From Paragyromitra xinjiangensis (taxonomy: Eukaryota > Ascomycota > Pezizomycetes > Pezizales > Discinaceae): a DNA stretch of 64,000 bases. The position numbers and the translations under genes are program-made. The stretch lies in assembly GCA_038503065.1 (NCBI GenBank), contig JBCAMK010000001.1, positions 2,728,001 to 2,792,000 of the forward strand, read 5' to 3'. The stretch's first letter is position 1; the number at the start of each line of letters is the position of its first letter. The notes below the pieces were generated by a model. That model was not told the origin of the DNA, made no database searches, and saw only the letters and a list, made by a program, of their open reading frames with translations. Of this stretch, positions 1 through 12,631 are shown one piece after another.

Positions 1-1250
1 TATAAAAGAATACAAACAGCGCACCGAATAGACAGACATTTGCTTCTTTTCGGTTTTTTCGAGGTTTCCCAAAAGGTTTTGGCCTTGAGAATAGATTAGA
101 TAGATTACCCATTGACTACACGAGCTTCGGCTCCAGGGTAAGATCAGCCAAGGGAGAGAGGGCTATGTGCTTCCCTATTCCCCGCTTCCTCCATGCTTTT
201 ATTTGCGCTTTGCAGGGAAGGCTACGGTGGCCTAGTCTAATTAATACTAGGCTCACTTGAAATATTATTTCAGAGGATAACTAGCCACTCTACTTAAAAA
301 AATCCATGTTAAAGTTAGTGAGAGTATCTAGCTCTGATCCCAGGAAGCATTATCCAGAATATTTATTAACCAACAACAATATCGATACAGCAAAGAAATA
401 ACCAGCGAGACTCTATGAGCTATATTCGACTCTCAGCTAGACAACCAAATCAAAACTTCTAGCCAACCGCAGTTATGCCCTTCTCGCTACTGAATGAGTT
501 GTTAACTAATACAATATCAGCCCACCACCTACGCGACCCCCAAGTATATATAAGATCTTGTGTGTGGTGTAATAAATGTTACATTATATTATTTTGGAAA
601 AAACTTCTATCCATTCACCGAGATATGCAGAGATCAGACGGTTATCGTGTATGATAATCGAATGCCATAACCCAATTGGTTGCATGCGCTTAAAGAACTA
701 TCTACTTGTAAAGGCACAGCAGATATTCCACCACCTTTGGTTGCATATGCCTCACCTGCATTTGTGATATAAGTTCTCGCCCTAAATTTGAAGAATGGTG
801 CAAGTTAGACGATGCACGCAAAGAGCCCCGTTATCCCTGTCCACCCCTCATAGATTAAGCCAACAATTGCAACTACTCGACGACACTTTTTTTAGTTAAG
901 ATTTTCCCTCTAAATCCCTTACCTAAATCGCAAGAAAAAACAGTAATTAATTGCCTTGCCCTGTGATATTACCATTCTATTCTGTATCACATAAAGATGC
1001 CTGCATACCAGGTGCTCCAGAGAAAAGTAAAACACTTGGAACAGTCCCTGGAACATTACTGGCGGGATCATCCACGGGCGGCTGCATGTACAGTAAAACC
1101 TATCGTAATTCCAGCCCATCATATTTCCATATCTATCATATTTCCAGCCAGCAGCTACCGCAAAGTTTTTCCTATGGATATCTTGCTGACAAGCCCTTGG
1201 GTTAGGGTTGTCGAGACTCTAAGCGCCGCCCAGAAACGTATTCAAGTTCT

Positions 1251-1444
1251 ATACCGTATAAACTCGGTCATAACGAAGTGGCCTGGACTGAGACTGCATG
1301 ATAGAATAAATATCTCGGTCGACTTCAGGCTTAGTTACAGCCAGTAAATAAGCAACTCAAGCCCTTACTCGCAGCCATTCAGAGTGTGGGTATGTCTTGC
1401 AGTCTCAGCCCAGGCCACTTTGTTATGACCGAATTTATACGGTA
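1251..1444. repeat. Imperfect inverted repeat, about 48-bp arms
   Basis: Left arm 1251-1298 pairs with right arm 1398-1444. The arms share a GGTCATAACRAAGTGGCCTG core; most differences are transitions. It may be a remnant of a terminal-inverted-repeat transposon. Confidence 0.7.
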
Positions 1445-1520
1445 CCTATCATAACTCCAGCCAAACTCCGGGAACAGCCAACTAGAATTATGATAGGTTT
1501 TAATGTATTGTACTCGTAAA

Positions 1521-1617
1521 TGACTGACGTTTGTGCACCAGGCTGGGCCCGTGCCCCATACACTTCCTATGATTTTGTATGGTATGCAGGCCCAACCCGG
1601 TGTACAAACGCCAGTCA
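1521..1617. repeat. Hairpin-forming inverted repeat, 40-bp arms
   Basis: Left arm 1521-1560 and right arm 1578-1617 are reverse complements with a handful of mismatches (mostly transitions) around a 17-base loop. It sits next to another inverted repeat, so this block looks like decayed transposon DNA. Confidence 0.75.
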
Positions 1618-2089
1618 ATTGCAGGTGTTATCTTAGCACATGCATGAACTGCTAGGCTCCTACTGCCTATAGCTGCTGCGCACTGTAGGCAACCCGCGCA
1701 GTATGGGCTGGGCACGAGACCAATAAACCACCTACTTTTACGCACCACTTGTACCAAACTAGGTGTTCGTCAGGAGTCTCTTACCTGTTACCCAAAAGGG
1801 GGGAACACACCCGGGCTGAGACGGTATGAAGAGAGCTGTGTCCTAGGTAGCTAGTTGGTCTAAGGCATCAAGGCTTAATTACAACCAGTTAATAGGTATC
1901 AATCTAAATAAAGCAGACGGTCAGAATTATGGCGCCTCAGCCAGGAACAGTACTAAATTTTGTTCTACTGTCAGCCTCGATGTGCTTCTTCTTGGCGAGA
2001 TACCTATATATGTAGTGATTAAACCAGCACCACTAGGGTCTAGCCCCAAATGGCTTAGATCATCACTACATGTAAGTTTCAAAAACTTA

Positions 2090-2924
2090 TCCCATAGACC
2101 GTAGCAACGCGATTTGGAGACAGATCTGTCCCCAAACTCAAAGCCCCATTTTATTTCCTCTATAGTTTTTTAGCCACCATAGATTGTCACTACAAGGAAA
2201 ATAAAAGTTTGTAGAGAATAAGCAGTAGTACCAGGTAGTATAGAGTCATTCTTGCCAGTCCCTTTACCCATAATCCTGTGATTTGGTGAGGTTGGTTAGG
2301 TTTTCTCACCAAAAGTAGGCTGGGGCAACCACATTTTGATTTCTCATGCAATTGAGGTATAATAGCCGAATAAAATACATGAGCTTTAAGAACTCACTTA
2401 AGTAAATAAAAATATATGGTGGCTTATTCCTCCTACTGTTACTTGTAGTGGTGCAATTTTTCGAAAAGTTGGATTTTGTGATCAAGATGCCCTAAGCGAC
2501 CCTCTTTTGTATGGGTGTAACCACCACTTCTGCTAATTTATCTACTATTTTCACTTGAATGGAGTGTATCTTTCATCACTCAACCATCCTCACATTATCT
2601 AGCTCCAAAATTTGCGAGGAGCTCTCTACCTAGGTCACAAGAAAGTATACTGCCTAAGATGTAGATAATTCAGGTTATCTCATGTGGTGAATCAAATGTC
2701 ATACTTTAGAGCTGAATTACCACTGATCAGGTTATATCTGGGCATATTTATCTCTTTTTGCCAGCTCAAAGAATAGAAAAAATCAGAAATAGGTAGCTCC
2801 TTCTATCCTTCATCATTCCAGATTTTTTTATAATTTTGTAGTTTTATTTTTCTCTCTCCAAGGCTGGTTGCCACACACTGTATTTGGGGACATATCTGTC
2901 CCCGATTCATTACGGTGCATGGGA
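2090..2924. mobile_element. TA-flanked, non-autonomous TIR DNA transposon, about 835 bp
   Basis: The left end (TCCCATAGACCGTA...) and the right end read as reverse complement (TCCCATGCACCGTA...) match over roughly 45-50 bp. Each arm contains a near-palindromic GGGGACAGATNTGTCCCC block (about 2113-2138 and 2881-2905). TA dinucleotides flank both ends (2088-2089, 2925-2926), as for Tc1/mariner-type insertions. The interior is AT-rich with no transposase ORF that I can see, so this is probably a MITE-like derivative. Confidence 0.65.
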
Positions 2925-5900
2925 TAATGTGATAGTAGCGCAGGTATAGGTACGCCTTTCGAATTATGATCATTATATCTTAATTACTTATCTTGCCCAT
3001 AGAGATACATAGCTACATGTAATGTCTCGAATAGAACAACCAGCTGAGCTGCATATATCTAGAAGCAGTCTAGCAACTCGCAGGAAATTGACAAAGAGTC
3101 TATAGTAGCACGTACACGAAGATTCTTCATTGTCACATTGTTTCATTCGAGATGTTGGTTGCCGCCTAAATACCTCTTGTCAAAATCAAAATACGGCCTT
3201 ACCGGGTATGAGCATATATGTGTATCTGTCTTTTCCCGCAGGCCCCCTTTGGCATGGTTTATAGATCTTCATTCATAATATTTCTATATCTAGGGGGAAA
3301 ACACCCAAGAACTAAACATGGAAGATACAAAACACTCTAGTCAAAAAACTAGCTTATCTCAAAAATCTAGCATGCCTCCATAGACCGCCACGATTTCAAT
3401 TGTTACGGTTCCCAAAACACAATCTGAATATAAACACCAAAACCATTAGTCGATCCTTAGTAGCACAAAACAACGGTATATATGTAGCTTTAAGGCAAGA
3501 TATTTATCTCAAGTAGCTTAGAGCTCATAATACAACAAATTTATAACGGCACCGGCGTTCTTCGAGAACTCTTCTTTGGTGTTATATAGCTGGAAAAAAT
3601 AGGAAAATAACGAAAAAGAGGGAAAAAGCCCAGGACTTACATGATCATGGTTTAGCTGTATTAAAGTTGCTTAGCCGCTTGACCCCGCTTGACCAGGTTC
3701 GCTGCCTTGGTTCGAATTCGTTTGCTCTTTCGTGTTTGGAGCTTTGGCCGCGAGGGGTGCCTGATGGGCCCTCACTTCACAACCGCCGATCCATTTCCCG
3801 GTTGTGTCTTCATAGCCCATACCACAGGTGCACGTTTCTTTGCTGCTACAGGCTGGAGGGCCACAATCATCTAGATTGGTATTCGATTTTGGTGATTGAG
3901 AAAACATTTGTTTATAAATTTGGATGAGGTAGCAAAATTTGATGTAATCCCCAAGGGCTTTGTTGTTACTAAAAAGCTTTCCTGCTAGAAATATTCTGAG
4001 CTTTATATGATTTTCATTATTCTTGAGTCTGTAGGCTAAAAGGCTGTAGATTCTTAGTGACCATGAGGCTCGAGTCGTACGTTCCTTCAACTTCCTTCCA
4101 ACAAGTTCTACCATAGGTATGTGGCACGCGCCGTAAAGCGAGAAAGCCTTACCAGCCGGGGTATCATCGTGTGTGTTGATGAATTGTCTCCCTGGGCGAG
4201 AAAAATCAAAGGGAAAAGAAAATTATAGTGCCTGATGAAGATGAGAGGTTGGAGATCTCAAACTGTACAACCATGTAGGATCAGGCACGCATGCGCACAG
4301 GAAGATACTTCTCAAACTTCATATGTATGCTGACCAGTCAGAAATTCAGACTTTACTTAATTAATCCTCCAATTGATCGAAGCCTGTTACCTTTATGTTT
4401 TCGATTACTGCCCCAAGTACAAGGCTCTGGCTCATAATCTCTTTGGGGATTAATATTACCACGGGATAGAAGAGCAGGGATCTACCTAAAAATCGGGTTT
4501 CATTGATTCTCCTCAGAATCATGAAGAATGAGTTACCGGAACCTGTCCACAAACCATCAATGCTGCCCTGCTACTTATCACCCACATCTTTATTTTGTGA
4601 AACTAGTCTTCATTATGGTTCAGTTACTCGGTCATCGAGGTAGAATCACTAAACCAATGGCTTTACAGCTGTACAGCCGCGCATTGAGCTTGAGTCTTTA
4701 CACCCCAACAACCAATACCTACTGCTAGAAGAATGTAATGCAAATAATGACGTGCTAAACGAGACCTTACTACTTCGTATGGCCTTTTGCAGGAATTACA
4801 GACCAATCCGTCGGCGACTGAGCTTGCAATTAGGATGCAGCTATACGCGTTTGTCTCACTGAAAACTGATGTCGTAACCATTAGCTATCGGCTATGCAAG
4901 CCCCAACTACCGATCCGTCCTATGCCCGAACTTTCTAGTACCCGCTGAAAAAGTAACAAACATTGTCCTGAGGTGAAGGGTTATGGACGGGAAAGGGATC
5001 ACAACACTTCGGACGGGTCGCCCGATGAACCTACAAAACCCATAGCCCTCGAATACATGAATACTTGGTCTAATACTAAATACATCCATGCCGGGCGCGA
5101 GTAAGCCCTAGAATAAGTGCTTTTAATTAAGAGTAAAGCTCGGGCTAAGGCTTAAGATCGAACGGTGAAGGTTATCCCGTTTCCTAGAAGCACTCTCGTC
5201 TAGAGTAGAAGCGCATCTCTAGAAGCGCATCTCTAGAAGCACATCTCTAGAAGCACATCTCTAGAAGCACATCGCCTGATTCCAGGGGCTTGGCGAGGAG
5301 TTCTTGGGAGGTCGGATGATCCCGCACTCCTAGCTCAACTCCTCACCCCGCTATCCCTTACGTGCCAGATGGTGATCCATGCAGTGGGGCTGTGTATGCT
5401 ACTTACACCCCAAAAAACTACACCTAGAACTTCTGAGAATTGCGTAAGTAAATCTGAGGACTCCTCGGATAAACGTTAGTAGTAGTGTATGGGATAAGGA
5501 AGGAGACCAGGCTGAGACTGTTGCAGCATAACTACAACTGGTAAATAGGTAAATCCCAAAAGTTCCTATAATCTCCCACAGCCTCGGGCCGGCCATTCCT
5601 CATAACCGAGATAACGCGGCACTATGAGTGTCTATCATACGCATAATCTCAGGAGATCTCCGAACTAACCAATATCTGCATGAATTCAACTAGTTGAGGG
5701 GACAGCAAAGCAGCATGAGTCGCAGTGAACTGCACGCCAAAAGAATTTCAACCAGTAGAGAATAAAATTACTAGGTCTTGAGGTCGAGTTAGATCAAAGT
5801 CAACCCTGGCTATGCGAATCACTTCGTCTCGACAAGTATTGGCTCCTCGCTCGCCATTCTCCCCAATTTTATTGGTATGTACCTCATGCATACTGGAGTA

Positions 5901-6076
5901 GAAATGTTTGAGATCGCAGGTACTCATGGTTCATGTAACACCAATCAAAATTGGGACCAGGCTATCTTAGGCATAAGAAATTAAAAACTGACTAACGGTC
6001 GGCTGAATTCGTAATAGTTGATAAAACCATAGCACCTCCTCCTTTAAACCACCACCTATTCTATTATCTATGAACA
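2925..6076. other. Intergenic, AT-rich; no gene recognised
   Basis: No supported gene. A 147-codon minus-strand frame at 3671-4114 has a Cys-rich stretch (CGPPACSSKETCTCG) in its second half and could be an exon remnant, but nothing around it supports a gene. A 14-bp tandem repeat lies at 5207-5273. Confidence 0.5.
5207..5273. repeat. 14-bp minisatellite, about 4.8 units
   Basis: Units of AGAAGCRCATCTCT are repeated head to tail. The first two units carry G and the following ones carry A at one position, a CpG to CpA type change. Confidence 0.9.
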
Positions 6077-9000
6077 ATGGCTTCTCCATCAATCTTTCCT
6101 ACATGCCCCAAGCGAGCACCTCCTATATACAGCAGCGCCTGGTGGAGGTTTGCACGCCAGTACTGGCTACCAGCGCTGGTACTGGTTTTCGTTTGTGGGC
6201 CACTTTTACACACTTTCCCTCTTCATCGCTATTATCCGCTTGACCGCTACCATAATCGTGGCAGAAGTGAATATCATGCTTCCCCGGTTGCTATGCGTCG
6301 CCTTCAAGAAGGCATCGCCAAATGCAATTCCTACAATCAAACTCAACCTAGCAACCCAGAGCACCGCTCTCTGTTACGAAAAAATCCTCGGGTTTCTTTG
6401 ACCGCAAATGAAACTTTTATCATACGCAATGCAATATTATTTGATGGCATTAAATGGACTGAGGATGTTGTAGATGTGTTTATATCCGATGGCATAATCC
6501 AAGCAGTCAATAAATCCATTCACCCAGATACACTAGTTAATTACGAAATCGACTATGAAATCGATGCAATGGGCGGTTTTCTAACACCAGGTCTTGTTGA
6601 CATGCATTCCCACAGTACCTTGTACCCGCTACCTGCCACAAAGGACTACATAGAACTTTTTGACCTCATGTCTGAAGGCACCGAATTTGTCCAAGTCATG
6701 GACTCAATTTTTCCCTCTGATCGTGAGCACAAGATTTCCGGTCCTCTATACCAACCACTCGAACAACTGCTGACCTTGGCTGGATATCTCCATAGCAATG
6801 GTACCTATAATCGCCTCCGGAGGTGTTACCACGTCTTTGATTCTTCCGGGCTCCACCAACATTATCGGGGGTCAAGGGCTAGCCATCAAAAATCGAGTTC
6901 CTAAGTCTCTCTCAGTGGTAGATATGCAAGTAGAATATCGAGTTAAGCGGCCACAAAAACATCTAAAAATGGCGTGTGGCTATAACCCAAAAGCATTTCA
7001 TAGAGATTTCCACAAAAGACCAGGTTCAAGAATGGGGATTGTATGTCATTCTCGCTCACTCTCTAACTGTTTTTTTTTTCATCAGGCTGATCGGCTGGAT
7101 TTGCACTATGGATATCACAGGCTTGGTGGTGGCGTGATCATTTTAGACAAGCCAAACAGCTAAAAGAAAAACAAGAATTGTGGTGTGAAAATGTTCTGAA
7201 CAATAGTTCCTATGACATTGAGGAATTAAAGTCATACCCCGAGGATGATAAATTAGAAATGGCTGTCGGTAAAGCAAACCGGGCTGCCTTATAAAACCTG
7301 AATTCCTAATCGAAGCGAATACAGGGGCTCTACGCAAACCTCGCACCGTCAAAATTCACGTCCATTGTAGTGCTTCTCAAGACATTGAAACTCTCCTTCG
7401 GATAGCGGAAGAATTCGACTTTCGGGTTGATGCGATACACCATGGGAACGACGCTCATCTCATCCCTACAATCATAAAGAGACCGATTAAAGAGAAGTAA
7501 GCAGCTTTTCCTGGAATAGCAGCGATATATTGTCAACTGTGCCCAATACCGAAACTTTGAGAAAGGATCATCAACTAAGTTGCACCTGTAATGCATTAGC
7601 CAGGTAACTTTAGCAATTTGGGCCTTTTATGGATTGAGCGTGATGGAGAGTAAGTCACAAATTTCTATATACCTTCGTGTAAAGGGGCTTCTCATTTCTG
7701 GAAAGACTACAGAACCTCCGCATATGGCGGAAAAATTCTTGCGGAAAACGACATCCCCATCGCCTACAAGTCTGACCATCCTTGGGTAAATGCTAAACAC
7801 TTGATGTGAGCTTAATCCCATCGCCTACTGAAGTAACTACACTATAAACTGATTGCCGTTCAACTGCTCCCGCAAGATACGAGGCAGCAATAGGCCATTC
7901 AGTTGGTCTAGAAGAACAAATAGCTCTGAGAGCCGTCACTTCCACCCCGGCAAAAGCAATTGGACTTGATCATCGTATAGGTTATGTTCGTCCAGGCTAC
8001 GATGCCGATCTTGTACTATGGGACTCACATCCTTTGCAAATCGGTGCTACACCTATCGACGTTTGGATTGATGGTGTCGCATTATATAACGTGACTAAAG
8101 CAACCCACCGTACCATCAACAAGGAGAAACCTAAAGCAAGGCGTTACACCACCACGCAGGAGCGTTCTGGCTGCGAAAAAGGCGCCAAGTTGATGGTGGT
8201 AACTGGATTACGAGAGTCCTTCCTAAAAATACCAGGACAAGACCTGCCACATCCCCAAAATGGAAAACAGTTTCAAATGGTTATCGAGAAAGGCAAAATC
8301 AGTTGCATCGGGCTCAACTGTTCAAAAGACGTGGAGGCTGCTATCAAAATTGGTGCAAAAGTACTAAAGCTAGAAGATGGCTACTTAGTTCCAGTAAGCA
8401 CAAGCTCTGCAGCTGGTGAGAGAAGAAAAAATCTAAAAGAATTTAGGGCGCAATAGCAGTAAGTAAGGCTCTTGGACTTTCAGAGATAGACTTCGAAATT
8501 TCGACACAAGATGGAGCATTTGCCCCAGCAAACCCATTTTCGCCAACGTCAATCCCATATGCTAAATACGGTATCAGCTTCGGTGGCAAACATATGGATT
8601 ACGCACGCCGAGGAGGTGTTTTGACTTCAATAACTGCTCCAAATAACCTAGGACTCGCATCTGGCCCACCAACACCAATGAGGGGTGTGAGTACATTCTT
8701 CAGAACTGGTGGAAGAAACGGTGAAGATCCACCACTTCTCATTCGAAAGCTTACAAAGTTTTATCCCCGGCTAATGATATATTTCTTGTTAAGTCTTGGA
8801 TAAATCCGCGATGCCCAAAGGTATGTTTAATCATAACCCAATTTTCTCGCGAAGCTCAACTAAGAAGTGTTCTAGAAGAGGTAGCCCTACATATCGTTAT
8901 CGGACACGCTAGCCAACGTTAGATACCATCCCTCCCCAAGAGCTAAAGACCGAATGCTTACCGATCCTAGAAAACGGCGACCGTCCAATATCTGTCCAGA

Positions 9001-9857
9001 TTGCCTCATTACGAGCAAGTCTAATAGACAACAGTGGATTTGGCAACCCGTTTGGTTATGTTTATTCCGGGAAACTCCCATTGGTGATAGAAACAGATAA
9101 TGAAGTAAACCCTAGAGTAGTTTCCCTTCCTACTAGATGTCCTACTAACTAGTTTGGCAGGGTGTTATCGCCCAAATGATCAAGCTAAAAAACGAATTTC
9201 CCAACCTAAGATTAGTGATACATGGCGGCGCGGAGGCATGGAAGGTTGGTGCCAGCAATATTGATTGTCGGATTTCAGACTAACACTAAGTAGTTAGATA
9301 AAGAACTTGCAGCATCTAATGTTCCGGTGATCTTGGCTCCATGGAGATGTACGCCGTGGACATGGGAAGAAAAGAATTGGTATCATTTATCTACAGCTGA
9401 TATACAATGCAACTTCCTAATCCAATTAGATTAAAGCTAACTCAGCTTATTTTCAGCTTACCTGGGCCACCACATACCCAAAGTGGGATCGAAATTCTAC
9501 ATAAGGCCGGCGTAAAGCTTGGTATTGCGATGAAAGGTACGTGTCTCAATATTTCTCCCCTAAGACATATTTTGCCTAAGTTTCATAGACGATGCTCTAC
9601 TTTCCAGGCTCTGGATTGAGGCTGGTTGGGCAAAGCGATGGGGCAACATGACTGAACAGGAGGCTGCCAACCTCATCAGTTACAACATCGAAGATATACT
9701 AGGCTTAAAAAAATCCATGGATCCTGCCAGTAATTTCGTGTTATTTGAAGGCAACCCCCTCAAGTTCGGTGCTAGAATAGCAGTTATTTTCGAACAGCAG
9801 AATGACAATGGAGAAGTCGTAGATTGTTGGCCCGACCTTGAGGGCTCCTGGCCATGA
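6077..9857 (+). CDS. Membrane-anchored two-part amidohydrolase (CE9/imidazolonepropionase-like)
   Basis: Predicted metal-dependent amidohydrolase of a large fungal family annotated as imidazolonepropionase-like or CE9; its real substrate is unknown. An N-terminal hydrophobic segment (about residues 30-48) suggests a type II membrane anchor. The first part shows the metal motif VDMHSHS, then IIASGGVTTSLILPGS, VKIHVHC, IHHGNDAHLIP, YKSDHPW and the family C-terminal motif GYDADLVLWDSHPL. A second, diverged amidohydrolase-like half follows (GLASGPPTPMRG, LVIHGGAEAW, ending EVVDCWPDLEGSWP). Exons join in frame across introns read at 6723-6795, 7041-7120, 7269-7324, 7497-7599, 7650-7684, 7806-7876, 8416-8456, 8918-8970, 9105-9160, 9245-9293, 9380-9456 and 9537-9588. 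The junctions around 8710-8865 I could not resolve, and the 35- and 41-bp introns are very short. Probably intact; a young pseudogene is not excluded. Confidence 0.8.
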
Positions 9858-12631
9858 CTGGATTAGGGCATGGACCCATATTCAGTCTAACTATGCCATT
9901 TCCTTTTGGTCCCTATCCCCTTTTTTAATATATTTCCCACATTTTGCAAAGTGGAACAACCAATTTTACAATACTTTATTTTCTTATCTTTTCATTTTCC
10001 TTCCTTCAACTATACAACCCAGTTTACAACACACAGCAGCCCCCGCGCAAGACTTCACATCCCATTCGAGATTTGGTTCCTTATTTTTTTCCTTCTTCTT
10101 TACTGTACACCCCGCGCACTAGTCTGACTAACCCAAGCCCTTGCAACAATGGAAAACGCAAATAAGGAGACGGGAAAGTCTGTTTGTTAGGGCATGATTT
10201 ATCAAATAGTTCTATATTCCGGGCAATTGCTGCCGAAAAAAATGCAGTTTATCGCCCCGAAATTCCTCTACGCTTTTTAAGGGTCCAAGGGGAGGATTCA
10301 AGCAAAATTGCAAGCAGAGCGCTCTGGCATAACATACACACAGGAGTGAAGCCGAGTGATAATCTATGCAGGAGAAACGCATGATCACACATCACCGCGC
10401 TATCCTATACAGTGGTGAAGCTACTACGCAAGTGAGCCCCTGCAAGGCTTTAGTAGCCTTCCCACTAACATGTGGATAGAGATACGACACTACCCCTTAT
10501 AGAAAGGGAGGTCTAGCCTAACTGGGTTTACCCTTTAGAAAAAGTCAACAGAATTAGAAACGGCCCAACGTAAGGGACATCCCTATGGCAGGTATCCATG
10601 TAAGGAAGCTATACTGCCTACATGTATTTCAGCATATCCCGAGCTCCATAAGCAGCTTTTGCCATTTCCGAGGAGCGTGACGCCCGTTTCCGCATTAATC
10701 GATATGTTCGTGACGTCGACACGATGACCTAGCCACCCTCCCTTTTATGCTCCTAGATATCATTCCCTTGTAAATTCAAGCTAAAAATCCTCCACAATGT
10801 AGCTATAACCAGTGATCCAGGCCCTAAACCAGCTATCCCTTAGTCTGGTAAAAAATTCTGACCCCCTGTGTGCTGTAGCTCAACACAGTGTTAACTAAAA
10901 CCTCACCAATAAGAATCACAAGATAAGTTTCCCTAGCGGGGGGGTCAGCTTTACCAGACTAAGGGATACTCAACAGGGTGGCACCAAAAAAGGCCATTCA
11001 CCCCGTCACACCACATCACTCGCAACCGCGTACCACAAATATAGGATAGCACGGCACAGCGCACCCACAGCCAAGTGGTCAAGGCGTTTTCGTCCACTGC
11101 CCCGCTCAGATCTAGAACTGCTTACGTATGTGTCTTACCACCACCCTGAAGGGATGCATGTGCATACGCCGATAAAAAGAAAAACAAAAAGCTTAGCCCG
11201 AGAGATAACCCTCCGAGCCGCGGGCGTTTGGGACTGATGCGTCGGAAGTCGTGTTCGATTTGGTAGTCTCTGGGCACAGAGACACAGCCTGTAATTCACA
11301 AGATGTATGCCACTGGTTCGTGCGGGGTTTATGCTCGATTCTCCTGGTGTTGCCCGTCAGTGCTGCGTTTGGGCATTTGATGCGTCCTAAGAACCTCAAT
11401 ATTTACATATCGACAAATCCATTCACCAGCCCAGCCACTTACTTTGATTCATAAAGAGTAAGCGTGGAATTTGGTGAGACCATGGCCATAGTGTCGATTC
11501 AAAATGGGAAAACGTTCAGGGTGCCATGTTTGTATGTCGGATACCACAACCAACCACGCTCTGGCCATGCCCACCAAACATAGGAAATCCACCCCTTTCG
11601 GATCCCTTAGCTAGACAGAGCAACCTTCAGATTCTGAGTTATAACCCCACAGAAAATCCGGGAACATTTAGATCTTTTTTTAATACCTTAACTAACATAA
11701 CGTATATCGAGAGATCTTTGGCATGGAGCTTGTTGTAGTGATCGACAACGCGGCCAGGCGTTCGGACCTAGACGGACGGTCTTGGTGTCATCCGACTATA
11801 GTTGACTGCAGACTGCTTAGCAGACGGGTTAAGGCGACAATGAGGCTCTAATCTTCGCTAGATTTCTTTGTAGGCAGGAGCGCCAGCCTCTTTTCCTTTA
11901 AAGTGAGTGCAACTCACCATTGAACATCTAAAAAGATGCATTATCTAGATATTGGGTTTAGCAATGGAGAATATTTGTAGAGGAGCTGCTGCTAGTGTTG
12001 CCGATTTATTTTTCAATTTTGCGCCACATTGCTCAGCCCGTTGGACGACCATTTGGACGGACTGGCTTGGCTGGAAATCTGTCAGTCGGACTGCAGTCCG
12101 CCAAGGACTAAACGGCGCCGTCGACTGTGGTCGGACTGGTCGATTGGCCGCGCTGGCACTGATCGATAGTGGTATTGTGGTGGGTGGGTGGCCATGGTCG
12201 GAGCACAGTTAGTTGTGGTATCCGGCATACGAACCCATTAGAAACATGGTATCCTGAACATTTTCCCACTAAAATTTTTCACTAAAAATTCCAGAAGGTT
12301 TCACTCCCACTGTGACATATTCTAGCATTGGTATCCACAGAGAAGCTCATCCAAATGCCCATCCAAGTGCCCATTCAACACCAGTAGACTAACGTAATGT
12401 ATGAGTGTATAAACCATTTACAACTAGCCCAAGTCCATTGCATCTAAACCGAGTCTACACCCAACATAATACGCACTCAATCTTCCCCGACCCCATAACT
12501 AAAAAAACAATATTAGGACAGTGATACCACCTCACTCCAAGCCCCGGATAAACTCCACAGAAAAAAACCAATCCACCTCGAAAAAACATAATAAACGATC
12601 GTAACGAACGTAAAAGTCCCTCTCAAACAAC
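9858..12631. other. Intergenic; contains one MITE, no gene recognised
   Basis: I see no supported gene. Frames here are short and of biased composition; 9900-10130 is pyrimidine-rich downstream DNA of the amidohydrolase gene. A TA-flanked MITE lies at 10836-10966. Confidence 0.5.
10836..10966. mobile_element. 131-bp MITE with TA target duplication
   Basis: Terminal inverted repeats begin TCCCTTAGTCTGGTAAA. About 18 bp match perfectly, then a CTGACCCCC block recurs after a small indel. TA flanks both ends (10834-10835 and 10967-10968). There is no coding capacity. The TCCC-start ends resemble those of the 835-bp element at 2090-2924, so both may be mobilised by the same Tc1/mariner-type transposase. 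Confidence 0.8.

Larger units (their letters stand above)
1..2089. other. AT-rich, gene-poor DNA with decayed inverted repeats
   Basis: I see no convincing coding region here; all open frames are short and interrupted. The stretch holds degenerate inverted repeats near 1251-1444 and 1521-1617 (listed separately). Copies differ mostly by C/T and G/A changes, as expected of old repeats altered by RIP or methyl-cytosine decay. Confidence 0.6.

Noticed and set aside
3671..4114. 147-codon minus-strand ORF with a Cys-rich segment
   Set aside because: No splice or homology support and surrounded by AT-rich decayed DNA; not listed as a gene.
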